This document shows, in pieces, positions 38,786-46,491 of a DNA stretch of 64,000 nt. The first letter of the stretch is position 1. Each line of letters starts with the position of its first letter. The notes below the pieces were generated by a model that searched no databases, was not told the DNA's origin, and worked only from the letters and a program-made list of their open reading frames with translations. Location: positions 124,001 to 188,000 of the forward strand of contig NZ_OGTP01000010.1 in NCBI RefSeq assembly GCF_900258035.1, given 5' to 3'. This DNA comes from Caballeronia novacaledonica. Lineage in GTDB: Bacteria; Pseudomonadota; Gammaproteobacteria; Burkholderiales; Burkholderiaceae. A program made the translations under genes and the position numbers.

Positions 38786-40204
38786 ATGCTGCACGCGCTC
38801 TCCAAGGTTGTCGCCATGCGGGTTCGTTACGTCCGCGAAAGGTCCAGCACAGGGCCGCTATGGTTCCGGCGGCGCGTTCCTGAAGACCTACAAACTCTGA
38901 TCGGCTCCAAGTGGATCCAGTGCAGCCTCGGCACTCGTGACCTACGCCAAGCCGCTAAGATGGTCTCTCGGCTTGTCTCCGAACAAGACCGGCAATGGGC
39001 CGAACTCCGCACCCCTTCCCGCTCCGGTCTAAAAGCTCAGGCTCAGGCGCTCCTCGCCGCTCATGGTCTAAGTCCCGACACCGGCCCTCATCCCGAGGAA
39101 GCGCTCCTGTCTTTTTACGACACTCTCGACAGCCAAGCTCCTGCGCTACAGGAACAGGACAGCGCCACCGATAGCGAACTCGCCCGACACCTTCCCGCCG
39201 CATCTCTCGAGGCTCTCAGGCTCGTACAGGGCCGCTCCGTCGTTACGGTCTCAGACTGTCAAGCTCAATACACTCAGGCAAGGCCAAAGACCGCGAAATC
39301 TGCTCAACTAGCCTTTGGGTATCTATTGGCTTTCCTCAAGGGCGATAGATCACTAGCGAAGGTGCGCCGCTCAGACGTGAATGGCTTCGTCACATGGCTC
39401 CGCGAAGGTGGCCATAGGTCCGATGGTCAGGGGATCTCGACCACATCGGTCGGTCGTCTCATCAATACCTTGGGTGCAGCTTTCGCTTTTTGCATTCGAG
39501 AAAACGAGCTATCAATCCCGCAGAATGTGTTCTCGAGAGTAGAGGTCCCCGGCTCCGGCAAGGATGCAGAGAAGAGGCTTCCCTTCACCGTCGACAACTA
39601 TCGCTCATTGCAAAAGGCCATAGACGACTGGGAAAGGACAAAGGGTTTAGACCAAGGTCGCTGCGTCATCGGACTACTGGCCGAAACGGGCGCTAGGTTG
39701 TCTGAGATCTTGGGTCTCCTTCGGTCAGACGTTCACCTGACCGGCCCTACTCCGCACATTGTGATACAGGAGCACGCGCACAGGTCCCTGAAGAATGCTG
39801 CAACGGCTCGCAAGGTCCCGTTAACCCCTACGGCCCTCCAGTACGCCAAAGCCGCTCTACGGTCCTCTGAAGGCTCCGCTGACGCCGGTCGGCGTTCCGC
39901 CTCCACAACGCTATTCCCGCAATGGGCCACTGCAGAGAAGACCAACAATAATTCCGCCTCCGCTGCTCTGAACAAGTGGCTACGGACCCGCGAAGGTTTG
40001 CAAGGCACCGGCCTAACGCTCCACAGCTTGCGCCACGGCATGAAAGACCAGCTACGCGCCGCCCAATGTCCCGACAGTATCCAAGATGCGATCCTCGGTC
40101 ACTCGAGCGGAACCGTGGGCAGCAAGTACGGGACGACATACCCGCTCCCTGTGTTTCTCGAATGGCTTCTGAGGGCAGCGCAGACGGTCCATGGGGGCCA
40201 TTAA
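38786..40204 (+). CDS. int: Tyrosine recombinase / integrase of element 2
   Basis: A 472-residue integrase with an N-terminal phage-integrase domain (GPLWFRRRVPEDLQTLIGSK) and a C-terminal catalytic domain. Arginine I is in ETGARLSEILGLLRSDVH, box II is LTLHSLRHGMKDQLRAA (H-x-x-R), GHSSG follows, and the tyrosine is in GSKYGTTYPLP. It is unrelated in detail to the integrase of element 1, although both target the same tRNA. The start is uncertain: GTG at 38,762, ATG at 38,786 and ATG at 38,816 are all possible. Confidence 0.9.
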   Translation: MLHALSKVVAMRVRYVRERSSTGPLWFRRRVPEDLQTLIGSKWIQCSLGTRDLRQAAKMVSRLVSEQDRQWAELRTPSRSGLKAQAQALLAAHGLSPDTGPHPEEALLSFYDTLDSQAPALQEQDSATDSELARHLPAASLEALRLVQGRSVVTVSDCQAQYTQARPKTAKSAQLAFGYLLAFLKGDRSLAKVRRSDVNGFVTWLREGGHRSDGQGISTTSVGRLINTLGAAFAFCIRENELSIPQNVFSRVEVPGSGKDAEKRLPFTVDNYRSLQKAIDDWERTKGLDQGRCVIGLLAETGARLSEILGLLRSDVHLTGPTPHIVIQEHAHRSLKNAATARKVPLTPTALQYAKAALRSSEGSADAGRRSASTTLFPQWATAEKTNNNSASAALNKWLRTREGLQGTGLTLHSLRHGMKDQLRAAQCPDSIQDAILGHSSGTVGSKYGTTYPLPVFLEWLLRAAQTVHGGH

Positions 40205-41253
40205 CCCCCTGCACCGACCATTGCCCACATATCCTTCATTCGATGCAGGGCGAGGTGACCTGTTACGGCATCAGTAACGAGTTCAATCTGAGCGTCTTCC
40301 CGTTCTGTGGCTATGCGCTCCTCCACTTCCTCTAGGATGACTTCAGTTGCCTCGGTCCTCGCTTCGTTCGCTATCTTCTCTCCGATCTCCGCAACTCGTG
40401 CATCGAAGTCTTCCTGAATCGCCTCATAGTTGCCGGTCACATTTGCCAATACCGTGCTGACCTTACCTGCTTCGTCTCCATAGGCGTGCTCCAGTGCCTT
40501 CGCAAACTCCTCCCGCTTCGTCTGGGTATCCAAGGCTCCAAACAGTTCCTCGAGCTTCTCCGCCTTGATCTTCACCCTGGCACTTACCTCGCCAGTCTGT
40601 TCCTTCTCCTCGGTCCAACTACCTCCCGACCACACATCAGGAACTGGCTTCCCTTCATCTTTACATCGGCGCACATATGCGCTCATCTGGTTTGCGAGGC
40701 TTAGGGACCTATCCGCAGCAAGGGCGCATTGAAGGTTCGTCCACTGCTTCCCGTGGTCATCCATCGGTCTGTTCCGAATGTGACCGTAGAGAAGCCGCGT
40801 CTTCTGCTTCTTGTCCATCGCAAGTCGGGCTTTGTAGTTCTCCATGCCTGCCCCCATAAGCGCCTCCGAGGGCGTCCCGCCATACACAGCAACTAAGACG
40901 GTCTGCTTCCCTGCTCGCTGATAGGCGGCTCTCCGGTGCGTCCCATCGATCACCACGAATCGGTTATAGCTGATCGGCAACACCAGAATCGGGTCCAGCT
41001 TCCCTTCCTTCTGGAGTCGCTCAGTCAGCACCTTCACGTGGTTCCGATCCGTCACCCCGTCCTTGGCCTTGGTCTGGGTATCCCGAACCTGAAACACCCT
41101 CGGGCAGACCAGTACCTTCGATAGCGGCACCTCCTGAAGGCAGACGCCCGAAAATTTCGGGGGTTGGTGGAAAAATTTCAGGTCCTCCAGCGATGCATCA
41201 AAAGCCTTGAAAGCCTTACTGGGCGTGTCTTCCAGCGATTTATTAGTCGTCAT
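40201..41253 (-). CDS. ParB/sulfiredoxin-fold nuclease-domain protein
   Basis: A 350-residue protein. The N-terminal domain shows VPLSKVLVCPRVFQVRD, LPISYNRFVVIDGTHRRAAY and VAVYGG, the ParB/Srx fold with the G-x-HRR motif. The C-terminal half is a long charged helical region (about residues 200-330). Such proteins in mobile elements act in partition, DNA binding or nucleotide-dependent modification; no Walker ParA partner is present. AGGAAG precedes the ATG. It is the last gene of the leftward cluster, and its stop overlaps the integrase 3' end by four bases. Confidence 0.8.
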   Translation of the reverse strand: MTTNKSLEDTPSKAFKAFDASLEDLKFFHQPPKFSGVCLQEVPLSKVLVCPRVFQVRDTQTKAKDGVTDRNHVKVLTERLQKEGKLDPILVLPISYNRFVVIDGTHRRAAYQRAGKQTVLVAVYGGTPSEALMGAGMENYKARLAMDKKQKTRLLYGHIRNRPMDDHGKQWTNLQCALAADRSLSLANQMSAYVRRCKDEGKPVPDVWSGGSWTEEKEQTGEVSARVKIKAEKLEELFGALDTQTKREEFAKALEHAYGDEAGKVSTVLANVTGNYEAIQEDFDARVAEIGEKIANEARTEATEVILEEVEERIATEREDAQIELVTDAVTGHLALHRMKDMWAMVGAGG

Positions 41254-41456
41254 TCTGCTTCCTCATGAAACTGCAAATGTAGTATTTCCCGGCTTACCAT
41301 AGTGATATCCGAGGTTAGTTTTAGATCCTCGGTCATCCCCGGGAAACCCAAGCCTACAAAGGGTTCCAGCGATTTCAATGGTTCTATTTCAGTGCATTTG
41401 ATAGGGTGAAACTCACCCGAAAATTTCCATATCAGGTCGTCCCAGAGGCTCCAAAG

Positions 41457-42176
41457 TCACTCCAAGGTCACCCCATGGACTACCTTCAGGTATTTCTCAT
41501 AGGCCACCGCAAGGGTCTCCAAGCTCGCCTTCAGCGTCTCCATAGACTCCTCCAAGCTAATCCCGTACTTCGACCGTAGTCTTCGGATCACTTTCGCTTC
41601 CTTCTCAGTAGGCATGGGATCGAAGGCTCCCCCCGCGTGTCTATTGGCGGGCCTTTGGTACCTGTTCTCCTCGGGATCAAAGCTAGCTCGCTTCCGCTTA
41701 TTCAAGGTTGACGGAAGGGGTCCGAGGTTAGCGAGCGTATGAAGACCAGTAGCAACATGCTGACCGTTCACCGTGGCCCTCTTTGGGACCAAGTGGTCCA
41801 CTTCCTGCCTGAAGTTCTCAATCCCGACCAGACCGGCATAGACAGCCTGCAGCACTGCCCGCTCGCGTTCGTACAGGGGCAACATGCGTTTCGCTCCGGT
41901 GGCTTTCCTCCAATGCATTGCCGCCGTTGTCTCTCTAGCTGCCCCCGGGTTCGTTTGGTGCCACTCTCGCTGATACCGAACGGCTTTCTCCCGAGTCTGC
42001 GGAGTCGCGCGGTATCGCTCTTTGCGACAGGTCACGCATCCGAGGTTGCTTGCGTAATGGCGGCGCGAGGTCTCGCATTTAGCACAGAAGTAATTGAAGG
42101 TCACTCCTCGGGCGTTACGGGCCGCTGCAGCTTTACTGAGGGGTTTCCTCAGGGTTTCTCTAGGTTCTCTGGTCAT
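41457..42176 (-). CDS. HNH endonuclease with N-terminal zinc ribbon
   Basis: A 239-residue protein. An N-terminal C-x2-C/C-x2-C zinc finger (YFCAKCETSRRHYA ... GCVTCRKERYRA) is followed by an HNH core: FRQEVDHLVPKRATVNG, GLHTLANLGPLPSTLNKRKR, with D-H, N and H/K positions as in phage HNH nucleases. It may cut DNA during packaging or replication, or be a homing-type enzyme. The ATG start at MTREPRETL is uncertain; an in-frame TTG lies eight codons upstream. Confidence 0.78.
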   Translation of the reverse strand: MTREPRETLRKPLSKAAAARNARGVTFNYFCAKCETSRRHYASNLGCVTCRKERYRATPQTREKAVRYQREWHQTNPGAARETTAAMHWRKATGAKRMLPLYERERAVLQAVYAGLVGIENFRQEVDHLVPKRATVNGQHVATGLHTLANLGPLPSTLNKRKRASFDPEENRYQRPANRHAGGAFDPMPTEKEAKVIRRLRSKYGISLEESMETLKASLETLAVAYEKYLKVVHGVTLE

Positions 42177-42285
42177 ATCTATCAAAGTATCAATCGTCAA
42201 CGCAATATAAGGTTTTTGAAGTCTGTCCGACTCGTTACAAAGGAGCGTCCGTCACCACAGTAACAGCATATCTAATCAAACATAT

Positions 42286-42687
42286 TCAGTTTCGTGGCAT
42301 TTTCTTGCGTGCAAGCCTCAACGTCCTACGCTTCACCATCAGGTCGAGACTCGCCAGTAGTTCCTCCGACACAGCCGCTTTCATGGCCTCTGCAGCCTCG
42401 TCACGGTCCGGAAGAACAAACCTTCCTAGTCTGGGATTGAACGTCATCAGTGCCACGTACGCTTCCGCCTCGACCCTTGCCACTTCTTTACACAGTGCGG
42501 TCTCCTCTGCGGTCCACCCTGTACGGCTTCCGAAGGGTCTCCCGATATGCTTTCCGGCTGCCTTGGCAATCCGCCTAGCGTCATTAACATGAGGAAGGTT
42601 CTTCCCGGGGTTATCGGTCCTCAGGCGGCGCGGTACCTTATCGGGTCCCCTTTGGCGTTTCGCTTTCGGTATGGTCTTAGTGGTCAT
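42286..42687 (-). CDS. Basic hypothetical protein of element 2
   Basis: A 133-residue lysine/arginine-rich protein: a basic N-terminal 50 residues, then a helical domain (WTAEETALCKEVARVEAEAY and a C-terminal basic helix VKRRTLRLARKK). It is probably nucleic-acid binding; a terminase-small-subunit or nucleoid role is conceivable but unsupported. Its ATG overlaps the stop of the upstream small membrane protein gene. Confidence 0.65.
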   Translation of the reverse strand: MTTKTIPKAKRQRGPDKVPRRLRTDNPGKNLPHVNDARRIAKAAGKHIGRPFGSRTGWTAEETALCKEVARVEAEAYVALMTFNPRLGRFVLPDRDEAAEAMKAAVSEELLASLDLMVKRRTLRLARKKMPRN

Positions 42688-42845
42688 TGTTGCGGGTCCT
42701 CTTCTCTAAGCACGGTCTCAAGCAATCGAGTAATCGCATCAACGATCTTCGACACAGCCCATCCAAGGGCAACCACGAGGACCCCTGAGAGGGCCACAAG
42801 GGCGATAAACAGGATCAGGATTTGGTCAGGGTTCATGGTGCTCAT
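42684..42845 (-). CDS. Small single-span membrane protein
   Basis: A 53-residue peptide with one strong transmembrane helix (ILILFIALVALSGVLVVALG) followed by an amphipathic charged tail. Four-base ATGA overlaps with both the upstream zinc-ribbon gene and the downstream basic-protein gene strongly support translation. A holin-like or membrane-anchor role is possible, but the short length and single span do not prove it. Confidence 0.65.
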   Translation of the reverse strand: MSTMNPDQILILFIALVALSGVLVVALGWAVSKIVDAITRLLETVLREEDPQQ

Positions 42846-43066
42846 ACGGTGGTGGTGGTCCTCAGTCTCTGCGCTCTCTTGCTGTCATTTATGCATCGTC
42901 GACACTGTCCCTTTCCTGCTGTGCTGAACGTTGTTTCACCGTGGTGCGAGCATTTCCAGACGAAGGTCTTAAATCCTAGATGGATCGCATGTTCTTTCGT
43001 CTTAGCCTTCGCACCGGCTTTCGCGCGGTCCTTCGGATACTTCGAGTTCTCTTTGGGTGTGGTCAT
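42842..43066 (-). CDS. Small zinc-ribbon protein
   Basis: A 74-residue basic protein with FVWKCSHHGETTF and GKGQCRRCINDSKRAQRL (C-x2-H ... C-x2-C), the same kind of finger as at the N-terminus of the HNH protein encoded 650 bases further on. The N-terminal 30 residues are lysine-rich. It is the first gene of the leftward cluster and coupled to the next. Confidence 0.68.
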   Translation of the reverse strand: MTTPKENSKYPKDRAKAGAKAKTKEHAIHLGFKTFVWKCSHHGETTFSTAGKGQCRRCINDSKRAQRLRTTTTV

Positions 43067-43162
43067 TTCTAATGCTCGGGAGAAAAATAAAGGGAATACG
43101 TCCTCAGGTGCCGCGTTGCATGCGCACCACGCGGATCTCCCGTAGGAGAACTAAGGAGAGTT

Positions 43163-43240
43163 ATGGATAAGGGAAGACACCGCTCGGTAACTGCAGGGGC
43201 GCTAGAACGGGCTGGCAAGGATAGGCCAAGGGGTCGGTAG
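43163..43240 (+). CDS. Possible 25-residue microprotein or leader peptide
   Basis: An ATG preceded by an ideal AAGGAGAG ribosome-binding site opens a 25-codon basic frame (MDKGRHRSVTAGALERAG...). No homology is recognised. Only the strong ribosome-binding site supports it, and it may be chance. Confidence 0.25.
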   Translation: MDKGRHRSVTAGALERAGKDRPRGR

Positions 43241-43295
43241 CCTCAGGGACCTACAGCGGCTCCTCTAATCACTTTTGCCTATTTTTTAAGCAGGC

Positions 43296-43500
43296 TGAAT
43301 TCACAGGGGAAAACCGAGTCCGTCTATAGGGGGTACAAATGCGATGTCTTTGATTCGCAAAGGAAAACCGAGGGGCCGTGTCTACCGGACGCTTTTGTGC
43401 GTTGTCATTGATTCGCAAAGGAAAACCGAGGCCGTCTATAGCGCCGAAGAAATGCAAAGTGATTGATTCCACAGAGAAACCGAAGGAGCGTCTCTATAAG
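43296..43500. repeat. Four tandem degenerate direct repeats, period 55-58 bases
   Basis: Units start at about 43,297, 43,352, 43,410 and 43,465. The two central units share the exact word GATTCGCAAAGGAAAACCGA. The outer two are GAATTCACAGGGGAAAACCG and GATTCCACAGAGAAACCGAA. Each is followed 6-10 bases later by a GTCTATA-like word (GTCTATAG, GTGTCTAC, GTCTATAG, GTCTCTATAAG). The spacing is close to 5-5.5 helical turns. Period lengths are not all multiples of three, so this is not a coding repeat. Confidence 0.75.
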
Positions 43501-43842
43501 TACGTAGTCTCGTTTCCAAAGAGCGGAGGAAAGGAAAACATTTCTTCTCTCCAGTCGACCACTTCCTTCTATGCGGTCAAAGTTGTGGCAACCCTTATCC
43601 AGTAAGGCTCTAAAATAGTGCCACGATAAAACTATAATATTCTACAGTTAAGTGTATTTTGAGAATTTCACTCTACAATGTCGCGCTTAAAGAGAATCCG
43701 TCGGAAAGCGTCGTGGGGAGACCTCGGTCGGTCTCTCTCTATAAGTGTCGAAACTCGGGTCACAAAGAATCGCGGAGAGTTACTTCTGTCTTCTCAAGAG
43801 CGCTCTAAAGAGAACATCTCACATAGTGAAATTCCTCGCGTC

Positions 43843-44418
43843 TCATGCTTTGCAGGCACGTTTCACAGTCGCCGTAGACACTGCGAACTTCTCCGCAGTC
43901 TGAGCAATGCTGGCTCCGGTCTCCTTGCGCCACAGTGCGATCTCCTTCGAATCATGCTCAACCGGGCGACCAAGGCTTACTTTGCCCCTATGGGTCTTCC
44001 CTGTGGCTGCAATGCTGGCCTTGGCAACCTGCCTACCTGCCTCAGTCCGGGCAATGATCCGGTTTTTCTCCATCTGAGCTAACTGAGCCAACAGGGTCAG
44101 CACAAGCTCGCCTGCGTCACCAGCAATCGGACCCAAGCCATGGACGTCCACGATCACGCCCTTGGCCCTCAGGTCCCTTACGGTGGTCTGCACATCGATG
44201 GAATCACGTCCAAGGCGGTCCACTGCGTAGACGCTCAGGGTATCGCCGTCACGAAGATAGGCAGCACATTCCTTGAATCCGGGGCGCTCCATGGCCTTCA
44301 CGGTCCCGCTAACACCGTTATCCGAGAACTCCCGGTCGAAGTTGCCGCCGAGGGTATGGCGCTGGGACTCGACGGATTGGTCTCGGGTCGAGACACGGAA
44401 GTAAGCGATGCGTGCCAT
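43843..44418 (-). CDS. Serine recombinase (resolvase/invertase family)
   Basis: A 191-residue small serine recombinase. The nucleophilic serine is in YFRVSTRDQSVESQ (about residue 10). GVSGTVKAMERPGF, YAVDRLGRDSIDVQ and LAQLAQMEKNRIIARTEAGR are family blocks, and a C-terminal HTH (TGASIAQTAEKFAVSTATVKR) is present. It may be a resolvase, DNA invertase or transposon remnant. No inverted target segment is evident nearby. AAGGAC precedes the ATG. Confidence 0.92.
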   Translation of the reverse strand: MARIAYFRVSTRDQSVESQRHTLGGNFDREFSDNGVSGTVKAMERPGFKECAAYLRDGDTLSVYAVDRLGRDSIDVQTTVRDLRAKGVIVDVHGLGPIAGDAGELVLTLLAQLAQMEKNRIIARTEAGRQVAKASIAATGKTHRGKVSLGRPVEHDSKEIALWRKETGASIAQTAEKFAVSTATVKRACKA

Positions 44419-44656
44419 GAGGGTCCTTAGGGGCTAAGGTGGTTCAGAAGGTATGGATGGATTATGATCCCTGGCTCATTACCCGTCAACATATCTTTTG
44501 ATCCAAGCTGGAGAGCCATTGCAGGCATGGTGCATATGTGAGGAGTTGTGACCCACATGAACGTGGGGAGAATCGCTCTCGCTGCATAACTAAAGTTTTT
44601 GTCGGTTCTTCCGTAAACGCGCGATGACACCCCATAACGAGAAACGCAGGGAAGAT

Positions 44657-44995
44657 ATGAAGCGCATCACAATTGCAGCGGCAATAACGGTTCTGACGGG
44701 TTGCGTATCGGCTCCCGACCTCGATCTAAGCAAGGTCGATTCGGCTTGCTCCCAGCGCTGCTCATCGGAATATTCAAGCTGCACAACAGGGTTCAAGCTC
44801 TTCCCCTTGGTAGCCCAAGCGCACTGCAACGAATCCCTGAAGGTCTGCGCAGCCACCTGTCCTGCTTCACAGCCCGTCATCGCCACCACGCCTTCCGCTC
44901 AGAAGCTGGTCGAATTGAACAACCTGTACAAACAAGGATTGATCACCCAGAAGGAATACGAGGCGAAAAAGCAGGAAATCTTGAAGACCCTCTGA
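44657..44995 (+). CDS. SHOCT-domain lipoprotein
   Basis: A 112-residue lipoprotein: signal peptide with lipobox LTGC, a Cys-rich region (VDSACSQRCSSEYSSCTTG, CNESLKVCAATCPA) likely disulfide-bonded, and a C-terminal SHOCT module (KLVELNNLYKQGLITQKEYE). It would be a cell-envelope cargo gene of element 2. AGGGA precedes the ATG; an upstream in-frame start is less likely. Confidence 0.75.
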   Translation: MKRITIAAAITVLTGCVSAPDLDLSKVDSACSQRCSSEYSSCTTGFKLFPLVAQAHCNESLKVCAATCPASQPVIATTPSAQKLVELNNLYKQGLITQKEYEAKKQEILKTL

Positions 44996-45503
44996 CGGAT
45001 GGAGTGTGCGTGGCGGGGTAGCTAATGCTTCTCGTGATCACCACGAATTGCCAATGCCTCGGAGAATCTCAGGGGAATTCAGGTAGCGCGTGGCGGCGCG
45101 GGGACAGTCCGGACAGACAGGCTAGGAGTGAGGCGAGTGGCGGCGCGAGTGCGCTGCTCAGTTTCCAAGAGTCGTTCGCAAGGTACCCCCTACGGTCATT
45201 CCTGAATGACTTTCAAAACACCGCTAAAGACTCGACCGCACCGTTGTTGTTAGACCTCATCAGTGAGAGAACTCCGCTGGAATATTTCAATGATGGAATC
45301 GAATTCCAGACCACAGGGGAGAGGTTTTGCCGAAGAGGGGGTGGGTGTTTTGAATGGTCCAAGGGCCGGGAGGGGCCGCCCCTATTTTCCCACCCAAGGG
45401 AGGTCTAGGTGTACCACAAGAAGACCACAAGGCAGTCACAGCAACCTATTTGCCTCTACCCTAACCAATTGATATCGTTGGGGTTCTGCACTGGCAGCGC
45501 ACA
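44996..45503. other. Distal end of element 2 without recognisable gene
   Basis: About 500 bases. A 127-codon frame on the plus strand (45,025-45,408) has no ribosome-binding site, no family resemblance and odd composition, so I do not call it. Nothing else is supported. Confidence 0.4.
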
Positions 45504-45528
45504 GGTTCGACCTCTCTTTCCGGCACCA
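45504..45528 (+). repeat. Degenerate attR of element 2
   Basis: 25 bases resembling the tRNA-Thr T-arm and acceptor 3' end: GGTTCGA, three changed bases, then CTCTTTCCGGCACCA identical to the tRNA. It lies 13 bases before the terminator that suits a tRNA gene. I read it as the distal junction of element 2 or of an older insertion. Confidence 0.7.
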
Positions 45529-45541
45529 TCAAGTTTCAAGC

Positions 45542-45574
45542 AAAAAGCCCAGCGCTAACCCGCTGGGCTTTTTG
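45542..45574 (+). terminator. Strong terminator, probably the original tRNA-Thr terminator
   Basis: A 13-bp perfect stem (aaaaagcccagcg / cgctgggcttttt) with a 6-base loop and T-rich tail, just after the degenerate tRNA 3' end. Removing both elements would put it about 15-20 bases after tRNA-Thr. Confidence 0.85.
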
Positions 45575-46132
45575 CTTTTGCCACTCGAATTCGCGATTTG
45601 CGGCCCCACAGCCCGACGTCGTGATTCGCGCTTTTGCAACGCACGTTGAGTTCGTACACGAGATTGCGATGTGAACCAAAATCAGGTTCACCGATTTCAC
45701 GCGCCGCCGCTCCGCGCAGCTGATTCGCCTTATATGTGCGCTTTCGTACAACAACGAACCATTTTCCGCTGCGCACCATCAAGCGTCAACGCTGGTTTCC
45801 CGGTATCGTTATATCCATAGAGGAAAAGCTACAGTTTAAGTACGGAGTGGCCGCGCTTTGCGCAAAGCCAAGCTGGGCGTGGCTCTTTTCACTGTACTTT
45901 TTGCAGCGCCCGAATAACGGACTGGCAAGCAATTACCGATGTTCGATCGATTCGAAGACGAACGATCATGCGTTGATGAGCGAGTTGCGCCGCACGGCTC
46001 AAGCCGAAGCGGTTGCGATCCGATAATGCATTTATAGAGAGAATCGTATTTGGTATTTCGGCCGCATGCGGCAGTGCAAAAACCGCATTGGTCACGTTGG
46101 CGCAATTGTTGAAGTTATCGAGGAGAGAAATC
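45575..46132. other. Intergenic region after the integration site
   Basis: About 560 bases. A 75-codon minus-strand frame (45,555-45,782) overlaps the terminator and shows no recognisable domain, so it is not called. The rest is presumed promoter sequence for the small gene at 46,133. Confidence 0.4.
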
Positions 46133-46282
46133 ATGGACGCGAAACCGACCAAAATCCCGACGCCCGACACGGTGCACTGTCCGGATCCGGAACCGGCTGG
46201 CGTCGAGTTTCTCGCGACCGAACTGCCCGAGCATGTGCGCGCGTTCTTCGACGAACAGCGCAACTCGGCGCAGTCCAAATAG
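46133..46282 (+). CDS. Small hypothetical protein (49 residues)
   Basis: A short acidic, proline-rich protein (MDAKPTKIPTPDTVHCPDPE ... FLATELPEHVRAFF). The ATG is preceded by AGGAGAGAAATC, an excellent ribosome-binding site, and the frame has host-like codon use. The function is unknown. The frame is open 40 codons further upstream, but without a good start. Confidence 0.6.
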   Translation: MDAKPTKIPTPDTVHCPDPEPAGVEFLATELPEHVRAFFDEQRNSAQSK

Positions 46283-46491
46283 GCGGACATACTGGATCAC
46301 GCCGTCGTCGTGAGAACGACGCCCGCCGCGCGCGGCGCACTCGGACCGTCTGGTCCGGTCATGGCTCAGGCCAGGACGCGTCGCGCCTCTCGTTCATGAC
46401 CGCATCCGGGCGGGTCGTGCGTCACGGCTCGCTTCTTCGAAGCTTCTTCCGTCAGGCGGTGCGCTATTCTGGCGCTTTTGCCCGGATACCG

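Larger units (their letters stand above)
43067..43842. other. Non-coding region of element 2 with direct-repeat array
   Basis: About 780 bases without a convincing gene apart from the micro-frame at 43,163. It holds the four-copy repeat array and AT-rich promoter-like sequence (a TATAAT at 43,633-43,638). Divergent transcription (leftward cluster, rightward unknown) probably starts here. It is a good candidate for the regulatory and replication core of the element. Confidence 0.5.
38691..45528 (+). mobile_element. Element 2: second integrated element (about 6.8 kb)
   Basis: Lies between the perfect att copy at 38,643 and a degenerate copy at 45,504. It begins with its own tyrosine integrase. 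A leftward cluster follows (zinc-ribbon protein, small membrane protein, basic protein, HNH endonuclease, ParB-like protein), then a repeat array, a serine recombinase and a rightward lipoprotein gene. No capsid, terminase or primase is recognised. Base composition is clearly lower in GC than the host flanks. It could be a reduced prophage, a satellite, or a small integrative element; I cannot tell which. Confidence 0.7.

Noticed and set aside
43296-43500. CRISPR array
   Set aside because: Only four degenerate copies, irregular 55-58-base period, conservation extending into the would-be spacers, and no cas genes in the window.
45025-45408. 127-codon plus-strand frame near the end of element 2
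   Set aside because: No ribosome-binding site, no domain and odd composition; described as non-coding instead.
45555-45782. 75-codon minus-strand frame after the integration site
   Set aside because: Overlaps the strong terminator and has no recognisable features.
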